Source of the DNA: an uncultured Bacteroidales bacterium
Lineage (GTDB): Bacteria; Bacteroidota; Bacteroidia; Bacteroidales; UBA932
Length of the DNA stretch: 64,000 nucleotides
Assembly: GCA_946415475.1 (NCBI GenBank)
Contig: CAMKSQ010000001.1
Coordinates: forward strand, 186,001-250,000
Direction: 5' to 3'
Shown: one piece after another, positions 1 through 7,546 of the stretch
Layout: each line of letters opens with the position of its first letter
Numbering within the stretch: position 1 is the stretch's first letter
Position numbers and translations under genes: made by a program
Notes under the pieces: generated by a model
What the model saw: the letters and a program-made list of their open reading frames with translations, nothing else
Database searches by the model: none
Told to the model about the DNA's origin: nothing

Positions 1-68
1 GCCTGCAGATACTCCTTCTCCAAGGGATACTTGGCCTGAAGGCGCGCCATGATGTCAGTTGTTTTCAT
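1..68 (-). CDS. Probable NADP-specific glutamate dehydrogenase, N-terminal fragment
   Basis: Only the first 22 codons are present and the gene runs off the window edge. The peptide begins MKTTDIMARLQAKYP and continues with a KEYLQA stretch. It resembles the extreme N-terminus of hexameric Bacteroidales glutamate dehydrogenases, which typically start with a short helix followed by a ...P.E.EYLQAV segment. That resemblance is from memory of the family; no catalytic region is visible, so the call is tentative. A Bacteroidetes -7 box lies about 63 bp upstream, suggesting its own promoter. Confidence 0.45.
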   Translation of the reverse strand, partial: MKTTDIMARLQAKYPLEKEYLQ

Positions 69-131
69 TACAAAAACGATGTTTTAGTGTTTATGGTTAT
101 AAATAAAAAGGAATTCGCTTCAATTCCGTTA

Positions 132-139
132 CAAATGTA
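132..139 (-). promoter_or_regulatory. Putative Bacteroidetes -7 box (TACATTTG) for the gene at 1-68
   Basis: On the minus strand this reads TACATTTG, matching the TAnnTTTG consensus of the Bacteroidetes primary sigma factor. It leaves a leader of about 60 nt before the ATG at 68. No convincing -33 TTTG was found. Confidence 0.45.
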
Positions 140-183
140 AAGAAATTAAAGCGAAATCCCAATAAAATCCGAAAAGATTTGCG

Positions 184-756
184 CTACTTGGTCTGGGTAG
201 CCTGAGCGGCTTGAGCCTGGGCCTGGAGTTCTGCCTGGAGGCTTTCCAGAGTACGGTCGGCCGGGATGTTCAGTGCCTTGCGGGCGTCTGCGGTGAGGTC
301 GATCACCTTGGACTCGTCAAAGTAAAGGGCCTGGGAAACATCGAACAGGACAGTGATGCCTTTTGCCTTGGCAATGTCGTTCACAGCCTTGGCGGCTTTC
401 TCCTGAATGGGAGCCGTGAGCTGATTCTGCTGCTGCTGGAGTTCCTGGGAGATGGACTGCTGGAATTCCTGGATGCGGTTCTGGATTTCCATGAGCTCAC
501 GCTCCTTGGATTCGCGGATGGCAGCCGTCCAGCTGGCCTGCTTCTGCTGATACTGACTCATCTTGCCCTGATATTCTTCCACCATGGCGGAGTAGGTTTC
601 TTCGGCTTCTTTCTGGGAAGCGTTGATGGCCTCGCGGGCGGTATCCATTTCCGGCATCAGCATCACGAGTTCATTGAAGTTCACCTTGCCGATGGTCTGG
701 GCGGAAAGGGTGAAGGTTGCAAAGGCCGCAAGGGCGATGACAAAGATTTTTTTCAT
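184..756 (-). CDS. skp: OmpH/Skp-family periplasmic chaperone
   Basis: A 190-residue protein that by family binds unfolded outer-membrane proteins in the periplasm and hands them to the BAM complex. Residues 1-20 form a signal peptide (MKKIFVIALAAFATFTLSAQ). The middle, about residues 40-115, is a Gln/Glu-rich helical region expected to form the long coiled-coil arms of Skp, and the tail is Ala/Gln-rich. The start at 756 was chosen because it gives a clean signal peptide and follows AAAGGAT; an in-frame extension to 798 adds only non-signal sequence. It lies directly downstream of bamA on the same strand, which fits its role. A second Skp-like protein is encoded at 5811-6419. Confidence 0.88.
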   Translation of the reverse strand: MKKIFVIALAAFATFTLSAQTIGKVNFNELVMLMPEMDTAREAINASQKEAEETYSAMVEEYQGKMSQYQQKQASWTAAIRESKERELMEIQNRIQEFQQSISQELQQQQNQLTAPIQEKAAKAVNDIAKAKGITVLFDVSQALYFDESKVIDLTADARKALNIPADRTLESLQAELQAQAQAAQATQTK

Positions 757-784
757 ATCCTTTAATATTAATTGTTTCTGTATG

Positions 785-811
785 AGATTTCTCGACAAGC
801 TCGAAATGACA
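785..811. repeat. REP-like 27-bp intergenic palindrome, copy 1
   Basis: This 27-bp segment between bamA and skp begins AGATTTCTCGACAAGC and ends CTCGAAATGACA. It is an imperfect palindrome with TCGA arms around CAAGC. A related 27-bp sequence lies at 53650-53676; both begin AGATT and end AATGACA. Sequences of this style are widespread intergenic repeats in bacterial genomes. Confidence 0.55.
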
Positions 812-815
812 AATA

Positions 816-3395
816 TTAGAACTGTTGACCTAACACAAAGTGGAAGTGACTGCCACCGGTGGAACCGCCGTCGAAGCCGTAACCCCAGTCCACACCCAGC
901 AGACCGATCATCGGCAGGAACACACGCACACCCACACCGGCGCTACGTTTGATCTGGAACGGGTTGAATTCGCGGATATCGCTCCAGCAGTTACCGCCTT
1001 CCAGGAAGGCCAGTACAAATATCGTGCTCTGCGGCTGCAGGATCACCGGATAGCGGAGTTCTACCGTAAACTTGTCGTACACGTTACCGGCGTAGCTAAG
1101 ACCGTTCTGGCTGTACGGGGTGAGCTTGCGCGGGGTTAAGGAATAGTCCTCATAGCCGCGCAGGGAAATGATTTCTGCGCCGTAGGTCATGTAGCCCGAC
1201 ATACCGTCGCCACCCACCTGGAAGTTCTCGAAGGGAGAATAGCCCCAGTTGCGGTTGTAGTAGCCCAGGTAACCGAACTGCGCACGGGTCATGAGCACCA
1301 GGTCGCCCACCAGTTTGGCATACACGGTACCGTTAAACTTCCACTTGTGGTACTCGATCCACTTGTAGCGCTGCGCTGCGGTCCAATCGTCATAATCGAC
1401 ATCCTTCCAGCTGTTCACAGGTACTTTCTTGCCATCCACGTATGTATATTTGCGGAACAGGGAGTACGGCGGAGTAAGTTGCAGCGACAGGCTGAATTCC
1501 GAACCGGTACGCGGGTAAATCTGCTGGTCCGTGGAGTTACGCGTGAGGGAGATGGTATAACTCAAGTTATGGGAAATACCGTCGTTGAAGGCGAAGTAAC
1601 TGTTGGTCCAGTTGGTGAGCTTATACGTTTGCCAGCTCAGGTTGTTGTACAGGACGAAGTAGTTGTCCGGCCACTTCAGGCGCGTACCCAGACCGGCATT
1701 GAAACCGAACACCTCGAACATCTTGTCCGTGGACAGGATACCGATGGCCAGGTAGGAGTCCGTCATACGGGAATAGTACCCGGATACGCTGAGGGAGGTA
1801 GGTTTTTTACCGAACAGCCAGGGCTCCGTGAAACTGGCGCTGAGGGTGGTGTAATAACGGCCGTTGGTCTGGAAACGGAAGGCCAGGTTTTGGGCGTCAC
1901 CCAGCGGAACCGGCCGCCAGGCGCCTTTTTCCAGGATGCGGCGCGTAGAGAAGTTGTTGAAACTGACACCAGCCGTGAGCACGAAGGTATTGCCGCCCCA
2001 ACCGCCGGAGAGTTCCAGCTGGGAAGACGGTTTTTCCTTCAAGTTATACACGATGTCCACGGTGTTGTTCATCTGGTTGGGCACGATGGAATATCCGCCG
2101 GGACCCATGATGGCTTCCGGGTCGAACTGGCCCATGGATGCGATTTCACGGATGGAACGCTCGAAGTCCGACTGGCTGAAGAGATAGCCGGGACGGGTCA
2201 TGAGCTGACGGCGTACCACACGCTCGTTGGTAAGGTCGTTACCGTTGATGATAATCTCGTTCAGGATGGCCGGCTTACCCTCCGAAATGCGCATTTCCAC
2301 ATCTACGGAGTCGTTCTGGATGTTCACCTCTACCGGCGTGAGGTTGAAGAAGAGGTAACCATTGTCACGATACAGTTTGGACACGTCGTACTCGTTGTCC
2401 TTGCCGCCGCCATGCAGGCGCTTTTCCATGGTAACAAGGTCGTACACATCGCCCTTCTTCACCTGAAGGATATTGTTGAGAACCTCTGACGGATATACGG
2501 AATTGCCCGTCCAGGTAATGTTGCGGAAATAGTACTTGCGGCCCTGCTCAAACTCCATGTCGATGTTCAGGTGACGTCCGTCCGGCAGGAAATACACGGA
2601 GTCGCGCACCAGGCGGGCGTCGCGGTAACCAGCCTCGTTGAAGGCATCCAGCACGGTTTTTCTGTCGTTCTGGTACTCCTTCTCCTTGAACTTCTTGGAC
2701 TTGAAGAAGTTGTACCAGGTATTGGCATGGGTCTCCTTCATGTTCTTGGCAAGCTTCATAGGTTTGATCTCCCCGTTGCCGATGAAGTTGATCTTGGAGA
2801 TGCGGATTTTCTTGCCCTTGTTGACGGCGAAGTTCACGCGGACGGCGCTGCGGATGACGGTATCCCGTTGCATCTGCACGTCCACCTCTGCCTTCAAATA
2901 ACCCTTTTCCTTGTAGTAACGTTTGATAATATCGACCGAAGTATTCTTCACGTAATCTGAATACTCGCGGCCCGGACGCAGGTTCAGGCGCTCCTGCAGG
3001 TCTTTTCTTTCACTGGATTTGACGCCGCTGAAGGTCCAGCGGGACACACGCGGCCGTTCACGGATGCAGATCTTGAACCAGGCGGTATCGGCCGATGCGC
3101 TGAGGGAATCCACCACCACGGCCACGTCCTCAAAGTAGCGCTGGGCGACCAGGCGCTTGACGATACCGGTGACATCTTCGCCGGGAACCGTGATTTCCTC
3201 ACCTTGGTGCAAGCCGGCGAGCTGCAGGATCTGGTGCTCGTTGAAATAGCGGTTACCCTCCACGCCAACACCTCCCACGACATATTTCCTGGGATGGTTA
3301 TAATCGACTTCGATGCTACTGCCTACCTCTTGCGCCCTCGCAAGGAAGCCTGCGAGAAGCAAGATGACAGCGCATAGTATCTTTCTCAAACTCAT
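816..3395 (-). CDS. bamA: Outer-membrane protein assembly factor BamA (Omp85 family)
   Basis: An 859-residue Omp85 protein, the central beta-barrel of the BAM complex that folds and inserts outer-membrane proteins. Residues 1-22 are a signal peptide (MSLRKILCAVILLLAGFLARAQ). Roughly residues 30-400 hold the POTRA repeats, and the rest is the 16-stranded barrel, including the conserved lid-like stretch GVRVFLPMIGLLGVDWGYGFD near the end. The chain ends in phenylalanine, as expected of an outer-membrane barrel. The longer open frame to 3557 would overlap uppS and lacks a signal peptide, so 3395 is preferred. It sits between uppS and skp, with a -7 box just upstream. bamD is encoded separately at 10111-10920. 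Confidence 0.95.
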   Translation of the reverse strand: MSLRKILCAVILLLAGFLARAQEVGSSIEVDYNHPRKYVVGGVGVEGNRYFNEHQILQLAGLHQGEEITVPGEDVTGIVKRLVAQRYFEDVAVVVDSLSASADTAWFKICIRERPRVSRWTFSGVKSSERKDLQERLNLRPGREYSDYVKNTSVDIIKRYYKEKGYLKAEVDVQMQRDTVIRSAVRVNFAVNKGKKIRISKINFIGNGEIKPMKLAKNMKETHANTWYNFFKSKKFKEKEYQNDRKTVLDAFNEAGYRDARLVRDSVYFLPDGRHLNIDMEFEQGRKYYFRNITWTGNSVYPSEVLNNILQVKKGDVYDLVTMEKRLHGGGKDNEYDVSKLYRDNGYLFFNLTPVEVNIQNDSVDVEMRISEGKPAILNEIIINGNDLTNERVVRRQLMTRPGYLFSQSDFERSIREIASMGQFDPEAIMGPGGYSIVPNQMNNTVDIVYNLKEKPSSQLELSGGWGGNTFVLTAGVSFNNFSTRRILEKGAWRPVPLGDAQNLAFRFQTNGRYYTTLSASFTEPWLFGKKPTSLSVSGYYSRMTDSYLAIGILSTDKMFEVFGFNAGLGTRLKWPDNYFVLYNNLSWQTYKLTNWTNSYFAFNDGISHNLSYTISLTRNSTDQQIYPRTGSEFSLSLQLTPPYSLFRKYTYVDGKKVPVNSWKDVDYDDWTAAQRYKWIEYHKWKFNGTVYAKLVGDLVLMTRAQFGYLGYYNRNWGYSPFENFQVGGDGMSGYMTYGAEIISLRGYEDYSLTPRKLTPYSQNGLSYAGNVYDKFTVELRYPVILQPQSTIFVLAFLEGGNCWSDIREFNPFQIKRSAGVGVRVFLPMIGLLGVDWGYGFDGGSTGGSHFHFVLGQQF

Positions 3396-3416
3396 TCGAC
3401 TAAAAAAGTAATCCTG

Positions 3417-3424
3417 CAAAGATA
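3417..3424 (-). promoter_or_regulatory. Putative -7 box (TATCTTTG) for bamA-skp
   Basis: The minus strand reads TATCTTTG about 21 bp before the bamA ATG, in the 35-bp gap after uppS. It would allow bamA-skp to be transcribed apart from nadK-uppS. Confidence 0.5.
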
Positions 3425-3430
3425 GGCATT

Positions 3431-4129
3431 TTATTTTACTTTTCCATATCTGCGGTCCCGCTGCGCGAACGCACGTAAGGCCTCGCGGAATTGCGGCTTG
3501 CGGAAATCCGGCCACAGCACATCCGAGAAATAGAACTCCGTGTAAGCACATTGCCATAACAGGTAGTTAGAAATGCGCAGCTCACCGGAGGTGCGGATGA
3601 GCAGGTCCGGATCCGGGAAGCCGGCCGTAACCAAATAAGGAGCGAAATCTGCCGGCTTGAGTGCCTGAAACGCTTCTGCAGACAGGCTGGCAGCCGCCTT
3701 TTTCATGGCTTGCATGATGTCCCACTGGCCGCTGTAACTCAGGAAGAGGATGAGCGTAGCCTTATCGTTGGCGGCGGTTTGGGCCATCATCTCGTCGATG
3801 GTGGCGTTCAACGAGTCGCTCAGGCGGGCGCGGTTACCCAGCACGACAAAACGGATGTTGTTGTCCATGAAGGTAACCAGTTCCTGCTTCATGGCCTTCA
3901 TCATCAGTTCCATCAGGCCCAGGACCTCCTGCTCCGGACGGTTCCAGTTTTCCTCGGAGAAAGCGTACAGCGAAAGATACTTCACGCCCTCCTCCACCGC
4001 GGCCTCCAAACAGGCACGGACGCTCTCTACGCCCTCGTAATGGCCGTAGATCCTTTCTTTACCACGTTCTTTGGCCCAACGGCCGTTGCCATCCATGATG
4101 ATGGATACGTGCTGCGGGATATTTTCCAT
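3431..4129 (-). CDS. uppS: Isoprenyl transferase (undecaprenyl diphosphate synthase)
   Basis: A 232-residue cis-prenyltransferase that condenses isopentenyl diphosphate onto farnesyl diphosphate to make the C55 lipid carrier used by MraY and other glycan pathways. The family signature HVSIIMDGNGRWA is at residues 7-19, with the catalytic Asp at 13. YAFSEENWNRP and the C-terminal RTSGELRISNYLLWQ block, which binds the diphosphate, are intact. Length is normal for the family. It lies 4 bp downstream of nadK and 35 bp upstream of bamA, so it probably shares the nadK promoter. Confidence 0.95.
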   Translation of the reverse strand: MENIPQHVSIIMDGNGRWAKERGKERIYGHYEGVESVRACLEAAVEEGVKYLSLYAFSEENWNRPEQEVLGLMELMMKAMKQELVTFMDNNIRFVVLGNRARLSDSLNATIDEMMAQTAANDKATLILFLSYSGQWDIMQAMKKAAASLSAEAFQALKPADFAPYLVTAGFPDPDLLIRTSGELRISNYLLWQCAYTEFYFSDVLWPDFRKPQFREALRAFAQRDRRYGKVK

Positions 4130-4133
4130 AGCA

Positions 4134-4955
4134 TTAAATGTTTCTCATGTCCTCGCCCCAGAACAGCCGTGAAGTAAGGGCCTTCACAAAGCCGGACTCG
4201 GCAAGCCGGATGCGTTTAAGCGAAAACTGTGCCATCTCGACATGAATGGTCCAGTCCGGCTGGATTTCCTCCACCCGGTTGTCCGTGGACATGATGGCCC
4301 GCCCGTCACGGGATTCGAAAGAAATGTCGATTTTGGCGCTTTCCGGCACCACGATAGGGCGCACGTTCAGGTTGTGCGGAGCGATAGGGGCGATGATGAG
4401 CACCTTGGTGTCCGGCATACAGATGGGGCCGCCTACGCTGAGCGAATACGCGGTGGAACCGGACGATGTGGCCACGATGAGGCCGTCCGCCCAATAGGTG
4501 GGCAAAGGTTCTCCATCTACACACACATGAATGCCCAGCACGGAAGAACCGGTGCGGTGCAGCGACACTTCATTCACGGAATACGGCAACATGCCGATGG
4601 TGCGGCGCGCCTCCGGTCCCTTGAGCGTAGCATTGAGCACCGTGCGGTACTCGATGCGAAAATCACCTTCCAGCAGGGCCTTCCTCACCGCCTCCGGACG
4701 GTTTTCGCACAGGAAGCCGATGCGGCCGAAATTCACGCCCAGGATGGGGAGGCCGATATCTGCCACCACGTGCGCGGCGGAAAGGAAAGTACCGTCACCG
4801 CCCATGGACAGGACCAGGTCCGTTTCCGGACGGACGTCCGATTTGGTACGGATTTCGTAGACTTCGAAGGTCGCCGATTCCAACTCCTCCAGCAATGTAT
4901 GCAAACGGGCATCGCTGCGGAGTTCATCGTTAAGAATGAAATAGCCTATTTTCAT
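4134..4955 (-). CDS. nadK: NAD kinase
   Basis: A 273-residue cytoplasmic enzyme that phosphorylates NAD to NADP. The diagnostic GGDGT motif is at residues 52-56, in VLSMGGDGTFLSAAH. The second conserved block containing the NE pair (LPYSVNEVSLHRTG) and the glycine-rich substrate region (ATSSGSTAYSLSVGGP) are present. The ATG at 4955 is preferred over a GTG two codons earlier. It heads the minus-strand run nadK-uppS-bamA-skp and is divergent from pdxJ, with back-to-back promoter boxes between them. Confidence 0.95.
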   Translation of the reverse strand: MKIGYFILNDELRSDARLHTLLEELESATFEVYEIRTKSDVRPETDLVLSMGGDGTFLSAAHVVADIGLPILGVNFGRIGFLCENRPEAVRKALLEGDFRIEYRTVLNATLKGPEARRTIGMLPYSVNEVSLHRTGSSVLGIHVCVDGEPLPTYWADGLIVATSSGSTAYSLSVGGPICMPDTKVLIIAPIAPHNLNVRPIVVPESAKIDISFESRDGRAIMSTDNRVEEIQPDWTIHVEMAQFSLKRIRLAESGFVKALTSRLFWGEDMRNI

Positions 4956-4977
4956 GTGCACAAATAAAATCAGACGC

Positions 4978-4985
4978 CAAAATTA
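4978..4985 (-). promoter_or_regulatory. Putative -7 box (TAATTTTG) for nadK
   Basis: The minus strand reads TAATTTTG, ending 22 bp before the nadK ATG. It is divergent from the identical octamer at 5008-5015 serving pdxJ. Confidence 0.5.
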
Positions 4986-5007
4986 ACACATTTCTGAGAA
5001 TTTTCCC

Positions 5008-5015
5008 TAATTTTG
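5008..5015 (+). promoter_or_regulatory. Putative -7 box (TAATTTTG) for pdxJ
   Basis: A perfect TAnnTTTG match ending 21 bp before the pdxJ ATG. The two divergent boxes lie only 22 bp apart, so nadK and pdxJ initiation may interfere. Confidence 0.5.
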
Positions 5016-5036
5016 TACAATATAAAAGCATCTGTT

Positions 5037-5759
5037 ATGACCCGACTCAGCGTCAACATCAATAAAATTGCCACACTGCGCAATGCCAGGGGCGGTAATA
5101 TGCCGGACGTCACCCGTGCAGCACAAGACTGCGAACTTTTTGGCGCGCAAGGCATTACCGTTCATCCCCGTCCGGACGAACGCCATATCCGCTACAGCGA
5201 CGTGCGCATCATCCGCCCGCTCATCACTACGGAATTCAACATCGAGGGCAATCCCACGGTGGACAGCTTCGTGGACCTGGTCCTGGAAGTGGTGCCGGAC
5301 CAGGTAACGCTGGTACCGGACGGTTACAGCGCCCTCACTTCCAACGCCGGCTGGGACACCCTCCAGTACAGGAGCCTGCTCACGGACCTTTGCAAAACCT
5401 TCCAGGCCAAGGGCATCCGTACGTCCATTTTCATCGACCCGGATCCCCGGATGGCGGAAGGCGCCGCCGCCTGCGGAGCCAATCGCGTAGAGCTTTATAC
5501 GGCCGATTATGCCGCCCAGTACCCGCAGAACCGGGAACAGGCTATCGCCCGTTATCTGGAAACAGCCCGCGAGGCCCGCGACTGTGGCCTGGGGCTTAAC
5601 GCCGGGCACGACCTTTCCCTGGAAAACCTGGCCTGGTTCGTCCATACCATCCCCTGGACGGATGAGGTTTCCATCGGCCATGCACTTATCTGTGACGCCC
5701 TTTATTACGGTTTGGAGAAAACTATTCAGGCGTATCTTGGGGAAATCCGCAAAAAATAA
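5037..5759 (+). CDS. pdxJ: Pyridoxine 5'-phosphate synthase
   Basis: A 240-residue TIM-barrel enzyme that condenses 1-deoxyxylulose 5-phosphate with 3-amino-2-oxopropyl phosphate to form pyridoxine phosphate, the last ring-closing step of de novo vitamin B6 synthesis. The N-terminus LSVNINKIATLRNARGG and the phosphate/substrate motif VHPRPDERHIR are characteristic. FIDPD and the C-terminal GLNAGHDLSLENL block are also conserved. The start at 5037 was chosen over one eight codons earlier because family members begin with M-x-x-LSVN and because the upstream start would sit inside the promoter box. Confidence 0.95.
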   Translation: MTRLSVNINKIATLRNARGGNMPDVTRAAQDCELFGAQGITVHPRPDERHIRYSDVRIIRPLITTEFNIEGNPTVDSFVDLVLEVVPDQVTLVPDGYSALTSNAGWDTLQYRSLLTDLCKTFQAKGIRTSIFIDPDPRMAEGAAACGANRVELYTADYAAQYPQNREQAIARYLETAREARDCGLGLNAGHDLSLENLAWFVHTIPWTDEVSIGHALICDALYYGLEKTIQAYLGEIRKK

Positions 5760-5760
5760 C

Positions 5761-5768
5761 TAAATTTG
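5761..5768 (+). promoter_or_regulatory. Putative -7 box (TAAATTTG) before the Skp-like lipoprotein gene
   Basis: TAAATTTG begins directly after the pdxJ stop codon, 42 bp before the next ATG. A weak TTGG lies 20 bp upstream in the -33 position. Confidence 0.4.
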
Positions 5769-5810
5769 CAGGCTAAAAACCTTTGAATTATTTATAAAAG
5801 CAAACAATAC

Positions 5811-6419
5811 ATGAAAAAGACTCTCATCGTTTTGGGTGCAGCCGCCCTCGTAGCGCTCGCCTCTTCTTGCAATCAGAACCAGGCAGCCGCTCCTCAGACC
5901 GCCGCAGCCAAAGACAGCGTAGCCGTCGCCGGCAGCATCGTTTTCTTCAACATGGACCAGGTAATGGATGGCTATGACATGGCCAACGACCTCAACTCCG
6001 TGTTCGAAACCAAGACTTCCGGTATCCAGGCGGAAATCGACCGCCGCGGCAAAAAGCTGGAAAAAGACGCTGCGGACTTCCAGAACAAGGTCGATAAAGG
6101 CCTTCTCACCACTTCTGTGGCCCAGGCCCAGTACCAGAAACTCCAGCAGCAACAGCAGGAGTACCAGGAGTACGCAGTTCGCAAGCAGCAGGAAATGGCC
6201 GAAGAGCAGCAGGTGATGATGAACCAGATTGCCAACGCCATCGCTGAATATGTGGTAGAATACAACGCTACCCACCAGTATGCCCTTATCCTCACCACTG
6301 CCGGTTCCATCCTTTCTACCCCCGTTGTTGCCGGAGATCCTTCCCTGGACATCACGGAAGACCTGCTGGCCGGACTCAACGCCGCTTACATTAAAACCAA
6401 AGAAAGCGCCAAGAAGTAG
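5811..6419 (+). CDS. Skp/OmpH-like lipoprotein
   Basis: A 202-residue lipoprotein. The signal peptide ends in the lipobox LASSC with Cys20 as the lipidated residue. After an Ala-rich linker comes VFFNMDQVMDGYDMANDL, the short N-terminal strand and helix typical of OmpH-family proteins. A Lys/Glu/Gln-rich coiled coil follows at about residues 75-150 (for example KLQQQQQEYQEYAVRKQQE), and then the compact C-terminal part. It is probably a membrane-anchored relative of the chaperone at 184-756, but its client is unknown. The stop codon overlaps the GTG start of the next gene by one base. Confidence 0.8.
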   Translation: MKKTLIVLGAAALVALASSCNQNQAAAPQTAAAKDSVAVAGSIVFFNMDQVMDGYDMANDLNSVFETKTSGIQAEIDRRGKKLEKDAADFQNKVDKGLLTTSVAQAQYQKLQQQQQEYQEYAVRKQQEMAEEQQVMMNQIANAIAEYVVEYNATHQYALILTTAGSILSTPVVAGDPSLDITEDLLAGLNAAYIKTKESAKK

Positions 6420-7534
6420 TGCGGATAGCCCTCCTGTCCAGTTTCTACCCCCTCAGGGGCGGCATTTCCCAGTTCAACGCCAGCATGCTGGAGGAACTGG
6501 GAAAATGTCATGATACCCGGGCCTTTTCCTTTTCCCGGCAATATCCGTCCCTGCTTTTCCCCGGCAAAACCCAGTATGTAACCCCGGATGATGAAGCCAC
6601 GCCTGTCCAGGCGAGCGCCATCCTGGACACCATCAATCCCCTATCCTGGCGCAAGACGGCCAAAGCCATCCGCACCTGGAAAGCAGACGTACTGGTGATG
6701 AAATACTGGATGTCGTGGTTCGCCCCCTCGCTGGGCTATGTAGCCCGTCACTGTGGCTGCAAAAGCGTGGTGGTACTGGACAACGTAATCCCGCACGAGC
6801 CCCACTGGTTCGACAAGCCCCTCACCCGCTATTTCCTGAAAGGTTGCACGGGCTTCGTGAGCATGTCGGAGCAGGTACAGGCCGATTTACTTTCCTTGCG
6901 GGCAGACGCCCCCCACATCCTGCTTCCCCACCCCATATACGCCCATTTTGGCGCAGCGTTGCCGCGGGAGGAAGCCGCCCGTAAACTGGGCGTGGACCCG
7001 CAGAAGAAAACCCTTCTTTTCTTTGGGCTCATCCGGGACTACAAAGGCCTGGATATCCTGCTGGAAGCCTTCCGGGACCTGCCGGAGGACTACCAACTGG
7101 TCATAGCCGGAGAGCCGTACGGTTCCTTCGACAAGTACCAGGCGCAAATCGACACGTTGCCCGGAAAAGAGCGCGTTTTTGTATTTCCGGATTACATCCG
7201 GGATTCCGAGGTAAAAAACTTCTTCAGCGTGGCCGATGCCGCCGTGCTCCCCTACCGGAGCGCCACCCAGAGCGGAATCAGCGCCATCGCCTGCCATTTT
7301 GGTGTGCCCATGATCGTCACGGACGTGGGCGGCCTTAAGGAAACCATCGGCAACCGTGGCACGGGAATTGTGTCTCCCGAGGCCGGCCCGGAGGCCATCC
7401 GAAAAGAAATCATCCGCTATTTTGCCATCCCTGCCCTGCAGGAAAGTTGCAAAAAAGCCATGGAAGAGGAAAAAGACCGTCTCAGCTGGCACCGCTTCTG
7501 CGACGCGCTGAGCAGCTTTGCCTCCAGCTTATAA
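6419..7534 (+). CDS. Glycosyltransferase, GT4-like
   Basis: A 371-residue glycosyltransferase with the GT-B organisation. The N-terminal domain starts MRIALLSSFYPLRGGISQFN, the glycine-rich loop that contacts the acceptor. The C-terminal Rossmann domain includes LLFFGLIRDYKGLDILLEAF, then VFVFPDYIRDSEVKNFFSVAD, and the donor-binding stretch YRSATQSGISAIACHFGVP followed by VTDVGG. The sugar and acceptor cannot be told from sequence. The start is a GTG overlapping the upstream TAG (tagtg), implying coupling to the lipoprotein gene. No membrane segment is evident, so it is probably a cytoplasmic or membrane-associated enzyme of surface glycan synthesis. Confidence 0.85.
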   Translation: MRIALLSSFYPLRGGISQFNASMLEELGKCHDTRAFSFSRQYPSLLFPGKTQYVTPDDEATPVQASAILDTINPLSWRKTAKAIRTWKADVLVMKYWMSWFAPSLGYVARHCGCKSVVVLDNVIPHEPHWFDKPLTRYFLKGCTGFVSMSEQVQADLLSLRADAPHILLPHPIYAHFGAALPREEAARKLGVDPQKKTLLFFGLIRDYKGLDILLEAFRDLPEDYQLVIAGEPYGSFDKYQAQIDTLPGKERVFVFPDYIRDSEVKNFFSVADAAVLPYRSATQSGISAIACHFGVPMIVTDVGGLKETIGNRGTGIVSPEAGPEAIRKEIIRYFAIPALQESCKKAMEEEKDRLSWHRFCDALSSFASSL

Positions 7535-7546
7535 TAGAGAAATGTC

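Noticed and set aside
3396..3557. Longer BamA start upstream of 3395
   Set aside because: The extension would overlap uppS by over 120 bp and would bury the signal peptide.
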